Assembly (NCBI GenBank): GCA_022793685.1
Contig: JAAWDI010000030.1
Location: 23,917 to 87,916 of the forward strand
Origin: Oscillospiraceae bacterium
Lineage (GTDB): Bacteria; Bacillota; Clostridia; Oscillospirales; Oscillospiraceae
DNA length: 64,000 bases
Direction: 5' to 3'
In this document: piece by piece, positions 20,608-30,688 of the stretch
Numbering within the stretch: the stretch's first letter is position 1
Layout: each line of letters opens with the position of its first letter
The notes under the pieces: generated by a model
Database searches by the model: none
Told to the model about the DNA's origin: nothing
The model's input: only the letters and a program-made list of their open reading frames with translations
Translations under genes and position numbers: made by a program

Positions 20608-21380
20608 GGCCGCTCACCTCCTGCCGATACCTTCAGATGAAAGACTTCTTGAAACTCAGGGGAGGTGAGTACCTCTGCGGGCTTACCCGCTCGCAGGACA
20701 GTGTGCCGCAGAAGGATAACCTTGTCAGCAAACTGTTCCAAGGTGGCAAAGTCGTGTGTAGAGAGCAGGATGGACAGGTCAAAATTGGTGCGCACCTCGT
20801 CCAGCATTTCTAAAAGCTGATGCTCTCCTGTGATGTCCACACCGGAAAGCGGCTCGTCCAAAATGAGAACGTGGGGAAGTGGTTCCAGAGCCATGGCCAG
20901 CAGAACCCGCTGGAGTTCACCGCCGGAGAGCGCTCCCATGCGCTTGTCGATAAGCTCGCCGCCATGGACGCGCTCCAGACAGGAGGTGACCTTTCTCCGC
21001 AATGCTTTTCCTGTCGGAAGGAACACCGGACGGCGGGAGATAGCAGCGGCGAAGAAGTCCAATACACTTACCGGGTCGCCACGGTCAAAGGCCGGACTCT
21101 GGGGAACATATCCCACCAGCGGGCGGGTGCGTTTGCCGCCGGCCTGTTCAAACTCAATGGTGCCTGTATGGGGGAGTTGTCCCAGGATAGCCTTAAACAG
21201 CGTGGACTTACCCGCGCCGTTGGGGCCGATGACCGCAACGATTTGCCCACAGTGCATATGCAGGTCAACGCCGGTGAGAATGTCGGCTCCGCCTGCCGTA
21301 ACGCCCAGATTGGTGACCCGAAGACAGCAGGCGTCATGGCAGCTTGCGCCTGGAGGGTGGATGTGCTTTCGTACTGTCAT
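20604..21380 (-). CDS. Metal ABC transporter ATP-binding protein
   Basis: GPNGAGKSTLFKAI, LSGGELQRVLLAMAL, LILDEPLSGVD. Confidence 0.95.
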   Translation of the reverse strand: MTVRKHIHPPGASCHDACCLRVTNLGVTAGGADILTGVDLHMHCGQIVAVIGPNGAGKSTLFKAILGQLPHTGTIEFEQAGGKRTRPLVGYVPQSPAFDRGDPVSVLDFFAAAISRRPVFLPTGKALRRKVTSCLERVHGGELIDKRMGALSGGELQRVLLAMALEPLPHVLILDEPLSGVDITGEHQLLEMLDEVRTNFDLSILLSTHDFATLEQFADKVILLRHTVLRAGKPAEVLTSPEFQEVFHLKVSAGGERP

Positions 21381-22261
21381 GAAAAAGCCTCCGTCAGAGT
21401 GTCAAGATTGGCCTGCATCGTGTCCAGATAAGGCTGGAGGCCGGAGGCATCCCCGCTCATCATCAAGTTAAGGGGATAAACCACAGCGCCCGTTTCACGG
21501 CTGATGGCCTGAGCGGTAGCGTCAGAGCCGTTGATTTCCGTAAAAATAGCCGTCAGGTTATTTTCCTTTACAAGCGATGCAATGTAATTGATGTCGGCGG
21601 CGGAAGCCTCGCTTCCTTCCTCTTCCTCGACGGACGCCAGAACGGTCAGGCCGAAAGCATCAGCGAAGTATTGGAAGCCGTCGTGAAAGGTAATCAGGTT
21701 TTTGCAGGGGAGCGCGTCGGCCTGAGCCTGCCATCGGCTCTGGGCAGAGGAAAGAGCTTCCAGCGCTGCGGAAGTGTTGGAAGCGTAAGCCTCGGCGTTG
21801 TCGGCATCCACGCTGGACAGTGCGTTTCCGATGCAGCTTATCATGTGGGAAGCACGGCCTGGGGCCATCCAGATGTGCGGGTCGTTCTCTACGTCGGCCA
21901 TGGTGAGCAGCGGCAAGTCTTTGGAGCAGTCGATGAGCTGTACCGCATTGGAGGCCGCTAACGCGTCATCCATAAAATCCTCCAGCCCCGCACCGTTTAT
22001 CACCAGTACATCAGCCTGTTCAATGGCCTTCATATCGGTGACCGTCAAGGTGTAGTCATGGAGGCAGCTTGTCTGCTGATTGACCAGCAGGTCCACTTCA
22101 ACGCCTGCTACGCCTTCCGTCACCGCAGTGGTGAAGCAGTAGACGGGGTAGGTGGTGGCGACGATGTGAAGGGTGCCGTCAGGCTCCTGTGCCTGTTGTG
22201 AGGAGCAGGCGGGGAGCAAGAGCAGAGCGCAGAGCGCCACCGTGAAGAGTAATTTTTTCAT
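21377..22261 (-). CDS. Zinc-type ABC transporter substrate-binding lipoprotein (ZnuA/AdcA family)
   Basis: Lipobox LLPAC; DPHIWMAPGRASHM, FHDGFQYFADAFGL. Confidence 0.9.
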   Translation of the reverse strand: MKKLLFTVALCALLLLPACSSQQAQEPDGTLHIVATTYPVYCFTTAVTEGVAGVEVDLLVNQQTSCLHDYTLTVTDMKAIEQADVLVINGAGLEDFMDDALAASNAVQLIDCSKDLPLLTMADVENDPHIWMAPGRASHMISCIGNALSSVDADNAEAYASNTSAALEALSSAQSRWQAQADALPCKNLITFHDGFQYFADAFGLTVLASVEEEEGSEASAADINYIASLVKENNLTAIFTEINGSDATAQAISRETGAVVYPLNLMMSGDASGLQPYLDTMQANLDTLTEAFS

Positions 22262-22304
22262 GGAATACCTCCAGACCGGAAAATTGGCTTACAGCTATGG
22301 TAGA

Positions 22305-22441
22305 ACAGGCGCAGCGCGCCGTTGTGGTATGTGTGTAAAATCGGGTATAGCAGTCGCTTGCGGCACATACCACAGGCGCAGCGCGCCGTTGTGGTATGTG
22401 TGTAAAATCGGGTATAATAGCCGCTTGCGGCTATTATACCC
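22305..22441. repeat. 67-bp tandem duplication with nested palindromes (REP/BIME-like)
   Basis: Unit acaggcgcagcgcgccgttgtggtatgtgtgtaaaatcgggtata... at 22305 and 22372; perfect inverted repeats CACATACCACA/TGTGGTATGTG (22364-22374/22390-22400) and GGGTATAATAGCCGC/GCGGCTATTATACCC (22410-22424/22427-22441). Confidence 0.9.
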
Positions 22442-22463
22442 CGAAAACAGGCGTTTGTAAAAT

Positions 22464-22500
22464 AAAAGGTGCGAAAGAAAAAGCCTTTCGCACCTTTTTG
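22464..22500. terminator. Intrinsic terminator
   Basis: AAAAGGTGCGAAAgaaaaagcCTTTCGCACCTTTTT. Confidence 0.85.
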
Positions 22501-22504
22501 CCGA

Positions 22505-23368
22505 TTACAGGGAAGTCAGGAAAGGGAAAAGAAAATGCAGCGGCAGGAAGCCGAACAGAAAGCTGGCCAAATTGGCCAAAAAGGCGTAGCCAGCACGTTT
22601 TCCGGACGAACGCTCTTCTATCAAGGCTTGATATGCCACGGTTTCCACAGCCCAGATGAACAATTCAGGCAGCAGGAAAAGGGCAAGGTAACTGAACAAG
22701 CTGTCTCCCGCGATTGCGCTTTGACTTCCGACAAAAATATGGAGCGCTACCTGTGTCACAACGTTGACCATAAGGAAAACCAACCATGTGCGCTTTTGGC
22801 GGAAGCCGAACACCAGCAACAGTGCGCCCTCCACCAGCAACGTGGGGATAAGGGTGGCCAGCAACCGGGCCAGAAAACGCACGGGTGTGGGAGTGGCGGC
22901 ACGAAGCGTATTACTCTGCCAATCATACACAAGGTTGCTGATATAGGCGCGGGTGTAAGGCTTTGTCGCCTGGGCAAAGTCCGCTGTGGCGACCGCGAGG
23001 CGGAAGCGCTCCGGGGGCTTATAGGAAAACCGCCATGTGCCGTCTGCTCGCGGTGTAAGCGAGCCGAACAGGACGTAACTGGTGCCCGAAGCCAGAGCAA
23101 GCGTCCAGCCGTCGTCCTCCAGCGTATGCAGCTGTTCCAGAATAACAGGAGAGTATTGCGCCAGTTCCGCTTGTGTAAGGCCATAACCGCCGTCAGGCTC
23201 TGGCTCAGTTTCGATGAGCACATCCATATAAATGGTCTCCGCAGGAGCGTTTATCACTGTGACATTGACCTCCGGCTTGGGCACGAAATCAGCGTGGGCG
23301 GCGGAGGCAAGCAGGGGACAACAAAGCAGCAGCAACAGCATACAACGGACGAGAAATTTTTGTTTCAC
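22505..23368 (-). CDS. Hypothetical membrane protein with signal peptide
   Basis: N-terminal signal, extracellular domain, several C-terminal TM segments. Confidence 0.75.
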   Translation of the reverse strand: MKQKFLVRCMLLLLLCCPLLASAAHADFVPKPEVNVTVINAPAETIYMDVLIETEPEPDGGYGLTQAELAQYSPVILEQLHTLEDDGWTLALASGTSYVLFGSLTPRADGTWRFSYKPPERFRLAVATADFAQATKPYTRAYISNLVYDWQSNTLRAATPTPVRFLARLLATLIPTLLVEGALLLVFGFRQKRTWLVFLMVNVVTQVALHIFVGSQSAIAGDSLFSYLALFLLPELFIWAVETVAYQALIEERSSGKRAGYAFLANLASFLFGFLPLHFLFPFLTSL

Positions 23369-23380
23369 GGGGCATTCTTG

Positions 23381-25621
23381 TCAGTTGGCATAATAGTTGA
23401 TAAGGCATCCGGCCAGCACCACGTCCCGCTCCTCCCGTGTCATAGCGGACAGGGTGAGCGTGATTTCACGCCGCTGACCGTTCTGCATAAGGACGGCGGG
23501 AACCTGCTCTTCCATGCCTTCCAGCACCTTGCGGATACCGGGAAGGTAGAGGGCATCGCCTGGGGCAATATGCAGCTCTGCCACATCGGGCAGGACGAAG
23601 GGCAGCATCCCCCAGTTGATGACGTTGGAGCGGTAGCGTTTGGTGGCGTACTCAGCGGCCAGGTTGGCGCAGCCGCCCAGCACCCGCTGGCAGGAGGCCG
23701 CCTGTTCACGGGCAGAGCCGTCGCCCGGCTTAAGAGCCATGACAAAGCTGCCAAGGCCGGTGGAAGCTGCGTCATAACCCATCAGCGCGTCTGTTACAGC
23801 TTTGTCAAGCGCACCAATCCGGCGCTGCTGCTCCAGCGCGCGCACCTCTTTGGCCCGTGGGACATACTGGGGGTCTTTTCGGGAGAGGGCAAAGTCAGAG
23901 AGCTTCATGGGGTTGGAGCGATAAGAGGAGGTTTCACCGGAGGGAATCAGCTCATCGGTGGTGGTTACCGGGTCATAGATGGCGGCGCAGCAGGTGAGAA
24001 GCAGGCTTTCCGGCAGAGGAATCTGTTCCGGCCAGTCGGCAATGTTGGGGCCGAACACCAGCTCTGCGTCCGTTTGCGGCTTGCCCACGCCGTAGTAGAC
24101 CCGCGCCTTGTAAGAACTGTCGTCATAGGTCCAGCCCTCCTCGGGACGGTCTGGGACGAGCAATTCTTCAGGCAACTCGTCGGCGGCAGTGAGAACACCG
24201 CCGTTCAAAGCCGTGGCGGCAATGGAGCGCGCGTCCATCAAGGCTACATAGGAGAGCTGACCGTCGCCCGGCTTGCTGCCCTCACGATTTGGGAAGTTGC
24301 GGGTGGAGTGGCGGATAGAGAAAGCGCCGTTGGCAGGCACGTCGCCCGCGCCGAAGCACGGCCCGCAGAAGCAGGAGCGAATGCTTGCGCCGGCGGCCAT
24401 CAGGTCGGCCAGACAGCCCTTGCGGGTCAGCTCCTGCATGATGGGCATAGAGCCGGGGTAGCAGGACAGCCAAAACGCACCGCTGCCGGTGGAGCGGCCT
24501 TTCAAAATTTCCGCCGTTCGGACAAGGTTCTGGTAAGTGCCGCCGGAGCATCCGGCAATGACGCCTTGGTCTACCAGGAAGCTGTTCCCATCGACCTTAC
24601 CAAGCAGGGAGGGAGCGTTCTTTACGCCCAACTGCTCCTTGGCGTCCACCTCCACCTGATGGAGCAGGTCTTTCAGGTTGGCCTTGAACTCCGCAATGGG
24701 ATAGGCATTGGAGGGGTGGAAGGGAAGGGCAATCATGGGCTGCACTTTATCCAGGGCGATTTCAATAACCGCATCGTAATAGGCGCCGTCGGCGGGAGTG
24801 AGCGCCCGGAAGTCCTCTGGGCGGCCTAGCGCGGTCAGGTGAGCCTTGGTGATTTCGTCGGTGCACCAAACGGAGGAGAGGCACGCAGTTTCGGTGGTCA
24901 TCACGTCGACGCCGACCCGGTAGTCCATGGAGAGGCTGGCAACGCCGGGGCCAAAGAATTCAAGCACTGAATTCTTGACGGTGCCCTCTTGGAAGGTCGC
25001 GCCGATGAGGGCGAGGGCCACGTCCTGCGGGCCGACGCCCGGCCGGGGCGTGCCGGTCAGATGGATGGCCACCACACGGGGGTAGGCGATGTCGTAGGTT
25101 TTACTGAGGAGCTGCTTCACCAGTTCCGGGCCGCCTTCCCCGATGGCCATGGTGCCATAAGCGCCATAGCGGGTGTGGGAGTCAGAGCCGAGAATCATTT
25201 TCCCTCCGCCGGCATAGCGCTCCCGCATATAAGAGTGAATGACAGCCTGATGGGCGGGGACAAACTCGCCGCCGTACTTTTTGGCGGCCGAAAGGCCAAA
25301 CACATGGTCGTCCTCGTTGATGGTACCGCCTACGGCGCACAGGGAGTTGTGGCAGTTGGTGAGCACGTAGGGCAGGGGGAAGGAGGTCAGGCCGGAGGCG
25401 CGGGCCGTCTGAATAATGCCCACATAGGTGATGTCGTGGGAGGCCATGGCGTCGAATTTCAACTTGAGGCTGGTCATGTCTGGGGTGGTATTGTGAGCCT
25501 TCAGGATGCCGTAGGCCATGGTGCGCTGCTTGCCCTCCTCTGCGGAGGGAAGATTGGGCGCACCGGCAGGCAGGAAAGCGCCGTTACGGTAGAAGCGGCC
25601 TTCGGAGCAGATGGTAAGCAT
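23381..25621 (-). CDS. Aconitase-family hydratase
   Basis: GSDSHTRYGAYGTMAIGEGG, CFCGPCFGAGDVPANGAFSIRHSTRNFPNREGS; RBS AGGAGAAAGCTT before ATG at 25621. Confidence 0.88.
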   Translation of the reverse strand: MLTICSEGRFYRNGAFLPAGAPNLPSAEEGKQRTMAYGILKAHNTTPDMTSLKLKFDAMASHDITYVGIIQTARASGLTSFPLPYVLTNCHNSLCAVGGTINEDDHVFGLSAAKKYGGEFVPAHQAVIHSYMRERYAGGGKMILGSDSHTRYGAYGTMAIGEGGPELVKQLLSKTYDIAYPRVVAIHLTGTPRPGVGPQDVALALIGATFQEGTVKNSVLEFFGPGVASLSMDYRVGVDVMTTETACLSSVWCTDEITKAHLTALGRPEDFRALTPADGAYYDAVIEIALDKVQPMIALPFHPSNAYPIAEFKANLKDLLHQVEVDAKEQLGVKNAPSLLGKVDGNSFLVDQGVIAGCSGGTYQNLVRTAEILKGRSTGSGAFWLSCYPGSMPIMQELTRKGCLADLMAAGASIRSCFCGPCFGAGDVPANGAFSIRHSTRNFPNREGSKPGDGQLSYVALMDARSIAATALNGGVLTAADELPEELLVPDRPEEGWTYDDSSYKARVYYGVGKPQTDAELVFGPNIADWPEQIPLPESLLLTCCAAIYDPVTTTDELIPSGETSSYRSNPMKLSDFALSRKDPQYVPRAKEVRALEQQRRIGALDKAVTDALMGYDAASTGLGSFVMALKPGDGSAREQAASCQRVLGGCANLAAEYATKRYRSNVINWGMLPFVLPDVAELHIAPGDALYLPGIRKVLEGMEEQVPAVLMQNGQRREITLTLSAMTREERDVVLAGCLINYYAN

Positions 25622-25694
25622 AAGCTTTCTCCTTTTTTGAGAGTGTAAGAAGACCGCGCAGCGCCGCACGGGCGCTGCGCGGTCGTTTATTTGC

Positions 25695-27815
25695 TTACAG
25701 GATGTGGAACGCCACAATCAAGCCGGAGAACACAATGGAAACAGTGGAAACCAGTTTGATGAGGATGTTCAGAGAGGGACCGGAGGTATCCTTGAAGGGG
25801 TCACCTACGGTATCGCCCACAACAGCGGCCTTGTGGCAGTCGCTGCCCTTGCCGCCGTGAGCGCCTCGCTCGATATACTTCTTGGCGTTGTCCCAAGCGC
25901 CGCCGGCGTTGGACATAAACACAGCCATGGCGAAGCCGGTGACGGACACGCCGCCCAGCAGACCCACAACGCCCTCACAGCCCAGCACAACGCCGGTGAT
26001 GATGGGGACGATGATGGCCAGAATGGCAGGGGCAACCATCTCATGCAGAGCGCCCTTGGTGCACAGGCTGACGCAGGAAGCGTAATCGGGGTCGGTCTCA
26101 CCGGTCATGATGCCTTTGATTTCCTTGAACTGACGGCGAACCTCAACCACGATGGACTGGGCAGCGGTCTGCACAGCGCTCATGGTGAAGGCGGAGAATA
26201 CGAAGGTCAACATTGCGCCGATGAACAGGCCGACCAGCACGGTGGGGTTGGTCAGGGACAGGTCCATGATAGCCTGACCGGCCTCCGCCAGCTTTACGTC
26301 GGCAATGCTGACATAGGAGACCAGCAGAGCCAGAGCGGTGAGGGAGGCGGAGCCGATGGCAAAGCCTTTGCCGGTGGCGGCGGTGGTGTTGCCGAGGGAG
26401 TCCAGCGCGTCGGTGCGGTCGCGAACCTCCTCAGGCAGGCCGGCCATCTCAGCGATGCCGCCCGCGTTGTCGGCCACGGGGCCGTAAGCGTCGGTGGCAA
26501 GGGTGATGCCCAGAGTGGACAGCATACCCACAGCGGCGATGCCGATGCCGTACAGGCCGAGGTTAAAGTCGGTCTTGCCGCCGCCGGCGAAGAAGGAGAT
26601 GATAACTGCGGCGGCCACAATGATGATGGGAGCCACAGTGGACTTCAGGCCCAGAGAGAGGCCGCCGATGATGATGGTGGCAGAGCCTGTCTCAGAAGCG
26701 TCAGCCAGCTTCTGGGTGGGCTTATAGGTGTCAGAGGTGAAATACTCGGTGAAGTAACCAATCAGGCAGCCGCCAATCAGGCCGCACAGAATGGCCACAT
26801 AAACGCCCCAGTTGCCCACGGTGAAGTAGGTGAGGGGAGCGGCCACAATAGCGGAAAGGACGGCGGCCAGATAGGTGCCGGTGCGCAGAGAGGTCAGCAG
26901 GGACTTCTGGGTAGCGTCCTCCTTGGTTTTGACGAAGAAAGTGCCGATGATGGAGCAGACGATGCCGCACACGGCCAGCACCAGAGGCAGGAACATGCCG
27001 CCGAAGCCATAACCGGCGGTGGCGCCCAATGCGAAGGTGGCGAGGATGGAGCCGACATAGCTCTCATACAGGTCAGCGCCCATACCGGCCACGTCGCCCA
27101 CGTTGTCGCCCACGTTGTCAGCGATGGTAGCGGGGTTGCGGGGGTCGTCCTCCGGAATACCGGCCTCGACTTTGCCCACCAGGTCGGCGCCCACGTCGGC
27201 AGCCTTGGTGTAGATACCGCCGCCCACACGGGCAAACAGTGCCATGAAGGAAGCGCCCATGCCGGTCATAACCATGATGTTGCCCAGCGCGGCGGGGTCG
27301 GCAATTTGGAAGACATAGCGCAGCAGGAAGAACCAAATGGAGATGTCCAGCAGGCCCAGGCCCACCACGGTGAAGCCCATAACGCTGCCGGAGGAGAAGG
27401 CCACGCGCAGGCCCTTGTTCAGGCTTTCAGAAGCAGCCTGAGCGGTGCGGGCGTTGGCGTTGGTGGCAATCTTCATGCCGATAAAACCGGCCAGCATGGA
27501 CCAAATGCCGCCCGTTACGAACGCAAAGGGGGTAAACTTGGACAGCATACTGCCGCCGGTGGCGAACGCCATAACCAGAAGGATGATGAACACCACGACA
27601 AAGACCTTTGCCACCGTGGTGTACTGGTGCTTCAGGTAAGCGTTGGCGCCCTCGCGGATTGCAGAAGCAATCTTCTGCATTTTCTCGGTGCCTTCGGAGT
27701 AGTGCATGACCTTGTTGCGCTGCACGAGTGCGAACAGCAGGGCCAAAACTGCGCCCACGAAGCCGAGCCAAAAATAATTCTCGGGGACGAACAAAATTCC
27801 CAACTCCTTTTCCAC
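25695..27815 (-). CDS. hppA: Membrane-bound ion-translocating pyrophosphatase
   Basis: [76 protein letters not shown]. Confidence 0.97.
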   Translation of the reverse strand: MEKELGILFVPENYFWLGFVGAVLALLFALVQRNKVMHYSEGTEKMQKIASAIREGANAYLKHQYTTVAKVFVVVFIILLVMAFATGGSMLSKFTPFAFVTGGIWSMLAGFIGMKIATNANARTAQAASESLNKGLRVAFSSGSVMGFTVVGLGLLDISIWFFLLRYVFQIADPAALGNIMVMTGMGASFMALFARVGGGIYTKAADVGADLVGKVEAGIPEDDPRNPATIADNVGDNVGDVAGMGADLYESYVGSILATFALGATAGYGFGGMFLPLVLAVCGIVCSIIGTFFVKTKEDATQKSLLTSLRTGTYLAAVLSAIVAAPLTYFTVGNWGVYVAILCGLIGGCLIGYFTEYFTSDTYKPTQKLADASETGSATIIIGGLSLGLKSTVAPIIIVAAAVIISFFAGGGKTDFNLGLYGIGIAAVGMLSTLGITLATDAYGPVADNAGGIAEMAGLPEEVRDRTDALDSLGNTTAATGKGFAIGSASLTALALLVSYVSIADVKLAEAGQAIMDLSLTNPTVLVGLFIGAMLTFVFSAFTMSAVQTAAQSIVVEVRRQFKEIKGIMTGETDPDYASCVSLCTKGALHEMVAPAILAIIVPIITGVVLGCEGVVGLLGGVSVTGFAMAVFMSNAGGAWDNAKKYIERGAHGGKGSDCHKAAVVGDTVGDPFKDTSGPSLNILIKLVSTVSIVFSGLIVAFHIL

Positions 27816-27982
27816 ATTTTGCGATGGGGTTTTACAGACAGAACATATATTATCATATTGACGCCATTTTGCAAGAATTTCTTGTCTTTTTTAGGGAAAA
27901 GAAACGCCGTTTTGACTTATCGCACAAGAAAAAAGAGGGCGTTTCTTTCCGGTTACAGCAATCTGCCAATCGAAGAAAGGTA

Positions 27983-28019
27983 AAAAACGGCGGAACCGTG
28001 AGTCGGTTCCGCCGTTTCA
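27983..28019. terminator. Intrinsic terminator
   Basis: AAAACGGCGGAACCgtgagtCGGTTCCGCCGTTTC. Confidence 0.85.
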
Positions 28020-28023
28020 ATTC

Positions 28024-29415
28024 TTACTGCTGCAAGGGAGACTGCTGCTGCGAGAGCTTGTTGAGATTGCGTATCTCAAACAGTACGAAGATAAGGGAAA
28101 GGGTAAAGGCCAGTGCATCACAGGCAGGGCCGGTGTAGAGAACGCCGTCCAGTCCGAAAAACAGGGGCAGGATAAAGAAGCAGGGCACCATGAACAAAAT
28201 CTGACGGGACAGGGAAAGGATAGCCGACTTGGTCGGCTTGCCGATTGCCTGGAAGAAGCCGCCGGTGGGGATAATGAGGCCCGCCAGAGGAATAAGCAGC
28301 AGGAAGGTGCGGAAGCACTTGACGGCGAACTCATTATAAAGGTCGCTTTCGCTGCCGAAAATGTTCACGATAGCCTGGGGGAAGAGCTGGAAAATGATAC
28401 CGCCGATGACTGCCACAATAATGGTGGCGGTGATGGTGGTGAGATACGTTTTTTTGACGCGGTCATACTGCCTCGCGCCGTAGTTAAAGCCAAGAATGGG
28501 CTGTGCACCGATGCTGAAGCCAACCAGTACGGAGATGATGATTTGGTTGACCTTCATGACAATGCCGAAAGCGGCCAGCGGAATATCCGTGCCAAATTTG
28601 GTAAGCGCGCCGTAGTGGACAATCTGGTTGTTGGACACGGCAATCACAATACTGCTGGCCACCTGTGTGATGAAGCTGGAAATACCAAGGGAGGCCAGCT
28701 TTCTGCCAAGCCCCAGGCGCAGGCCGAAGCAATCCTTGGTGAGCTTAAAGGACTTGAAGCGGGGCAGATAGAGAATCATCATGACAAAAGTGAAAATCTG
28801 TCCGGCGATGGTGGCCAGGGCTGCGCCCCGTACGCCCCATTTGAAAACGAAGATGAAAACAGGGTCGAGCACGCAGTTGATGGCCGCGCCAATCAGCATG
28901 GCGACCATGGAATAGCGGGGGCTTCCGTCTGCGCGGGACAAGCCGTTCAGGCCGATTCCCATGACGACAAAGGGGAAACCGATGACAATCCAGCGGCCGT
29001 ATTCCAAGGCGTAAGGGAGCACATCCTCCGTACAGCCGAACAGACCCAGCAGGGGCTTCAGAGCCAAAGAGTCAAAAATCAGGAAGAAAATGGCGAAGAA
29101 AAGAAGGAAGGAAAGTCCTGTGCCGACGCCTTTCCGGGCGCCTTCTATGTCCTTTTCTCCCATTTTCAGGCTGAAATAGGCGGTGGTGCCGTCTGCAAAC
29201 AGCACAGAGAACGCCATGGTGATGACCGTGATGGGGAATACAATACTGGTGGCGGCATTGCCTAAGTAACCTACGCCCTGGCCGATGAAAATCTGGTCAA
29301 CGATGTTATAAAGAGAGTTGACCACCATCGAAATAATGCCGGGAACGGCAAACTTGGCAAGCAGCTTTGAAACCGGAGCGGTTCCGAGGTAGTTGAGCTG
29401 TTTTTCCTGCTCCAT
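28024..29415 (-). CDS. MATE family efflux transporter
   Basis: KLLAKFAVPGIISMVVNSLYNIVDQIFIGQGVGYLGNAA. Confidence 0.93.
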   Translation of the reverse strand: MEQEKQLNYLGTAPVSKLLAKFAVPGIISMVVNSLYNIVDQIFIGQGVGYLGNAATSIVFPITVITMAFSVLFADGTTAYFSLKMGEKDIEGARKGVGTGLSFLLFFAIFFLIFDSLALKPLLGLFGCTEDVLPYALEYGRWIVIGFPFVVMGIGLNGLSRADGSPRYSMVAMLIGAAINCVLDPVFIFVFKWGVRGAALATIAGQIFTFVMMILYLPRFKSFKLTKDCFGLRLGLGRKLASLGISSFITQVASSIVIAVSNNQIVHYGALTKFGTDIPLAAFGIVMKVNQIIISVLVGFSIGAQPILGFNYGARQYDRVKKTYLTTITATIIVAVIGGIIFQLFPQAIVNIFGSESDLYNEFAVKCFRTFLLLIPLAGLIIPTGGFFQAIGKPTKSAILSLSRQILFMVPCFFILPLFFGLDGVLYTGPACDALAFTLSLIFVLFEIRNLNKLSQQQSPLQQ

Positions 29416-29614
29416 CTTTACAAAACCTCCTGCTCATAAATAGATAGTTAGCCTTATAACTATATCGTTGTAAGGAGGCATTGTCAAGGCGGCGGCGGCG
29501 GGAAAGGGCGTCTTTGGGAAAACTTTGTATAAATAGTCCAGAAAACTTGAAAGCGGCAGAGAAAACGTATATAATTTGTGACAGAATGATTGCTTTGACA
29601 TCGAGGTGGTAGAA

Positions 29615-30391
29615 ATGCAGAAGAAGGAGCGTCAAATGCACATTGCCTGTGAAAAAGGCGATGTAGGCCGCTATTGTATCCTGCCCGGCGACCCCGGCCG
29701 GTGCGAGGCCATTGCTGCCCATTTTGACGGCGCACATAAAGTTCGGCAAAATCGGGAGTTTACAACCTATACCGGAACCTTGCTGGGCGAAAAGGTGAGC
29801 GTGGTATCCACCGGCGTGGGCGGACCGTCGGCGTCCATCGCCATGGAAGAGCTGGTAGCGATTGGCGCCGACACCTTTATCCGCGTAGGGACCTGCGGCG
29901 GAATTGCCTTGGAGGTTCAGTCTGACGACGTGGTGATTGCCACCGGCGCCATCCGCATGGAGGGAACTAGTAAGGAATACGCTCCCATTGAATTTCCGGC
30001 GGTGCCGGATTTTGAGGTGCTCTCTGCACTGGTAGAGGCCGCGAAGGAGCGGGGGAGCCGCTGGCATGCTGGTGTGGTGGAGTGCAAGGACTCGTTTTAC
30101 GGTCAGCACGACCCTGCCCGAATGCCGGTATCTTATGAGCTGCTGAACAAGTGGGAGGCGTGGAAGCGCCTTGGCACGCTGGCCAGCGAGATGGAATCAG
30201 CCGCTCTGTTTACGGTGGCGGCAGCGCTGGGCGTGCGGTGCGGTTCCTGCTTCCATGTGGTGTGGAATCAGGAGCGTGAGGCTGCGGGACTGGACCAGAA
30301 GGAATCCCACGACGTAGAGGCCGCCATTGAGGTGGGAGTTGCCGCGCTGAAAAAGCTGATTGAGGCAGACCGCGCCAAGGCGGGGCGGTAA
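29615..30391 (+). CDS. Nucleoside (uridine) phosphorylase
   Basis: [49 protein letters not shown]. Confidence 0.9.
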   Translation: MQKKERQMHIACEKGDVGRYCILPGDPGRCEAIAAHFDGAHKVRQNREFTTYTGTLLGEKVSVVSTGVGGPSASIAMEELVAIGADTFIRVGTCGGIALEVQSDDVVIATGAIRMEGTSKEYAPIEFPAVPDFEVLSALVEAAKERGSRWHAGVVECKDSFYGQHDPARMPVSYELLNKWEAWKRLGTLASEMESAALFTVAAALGVRCGSCFHVVWNQEREAAGLDQKESHDVEAAIEVGVAALKKLIEADRAKAGR

Positions 30392-30409
30392 AAGTAAAAT
30401 CTGAAAAGG

Positions 30410-30438
30410 AGCCGCAGGGCAAACGCCCTGCGGCTTTC
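30410..30438 (+). terminator. Intrinsic terminator
   Basis: GCCGCAGGGCaaacGCCCTGCGGCTTT. Confidence 0.8.
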
Positions 30439-30688
30439 TGCATTTCTGCCCGTTGGAAAAGAGGACTGTAAAACCTTACAACGCCGTCGTTTGCTGAGAC
30501 ATTCACAAGAAAGAAAAATATATTGCTTTATTTTTGGCAATCGCAGCGAAATTCACAGGACAGCAGCTTGTAATCTGTGAATTTTGTAAGGTTGCGTCAT
30601 TGTAAGCGGGCTGTTTTCTATGCTACAATAATTTCGTTGGATTTGCCTTGATAAAATTTAACGAAGCGTTTTTGGAGGAATCAGCTCT

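Noticed and set aside
22469-24829. 786-aa + strand ORF
   Set aside because: Antisense to the membrane protein and aconitase genes; no recognisable motifs and improbable composition.
25704-27983. 759-aa + strand ORF (His/Gly-rich)
   Set aside because: Fully antisense to hppA; low-complexity composition is the product of GC-rich codon bias in the complementary frame.
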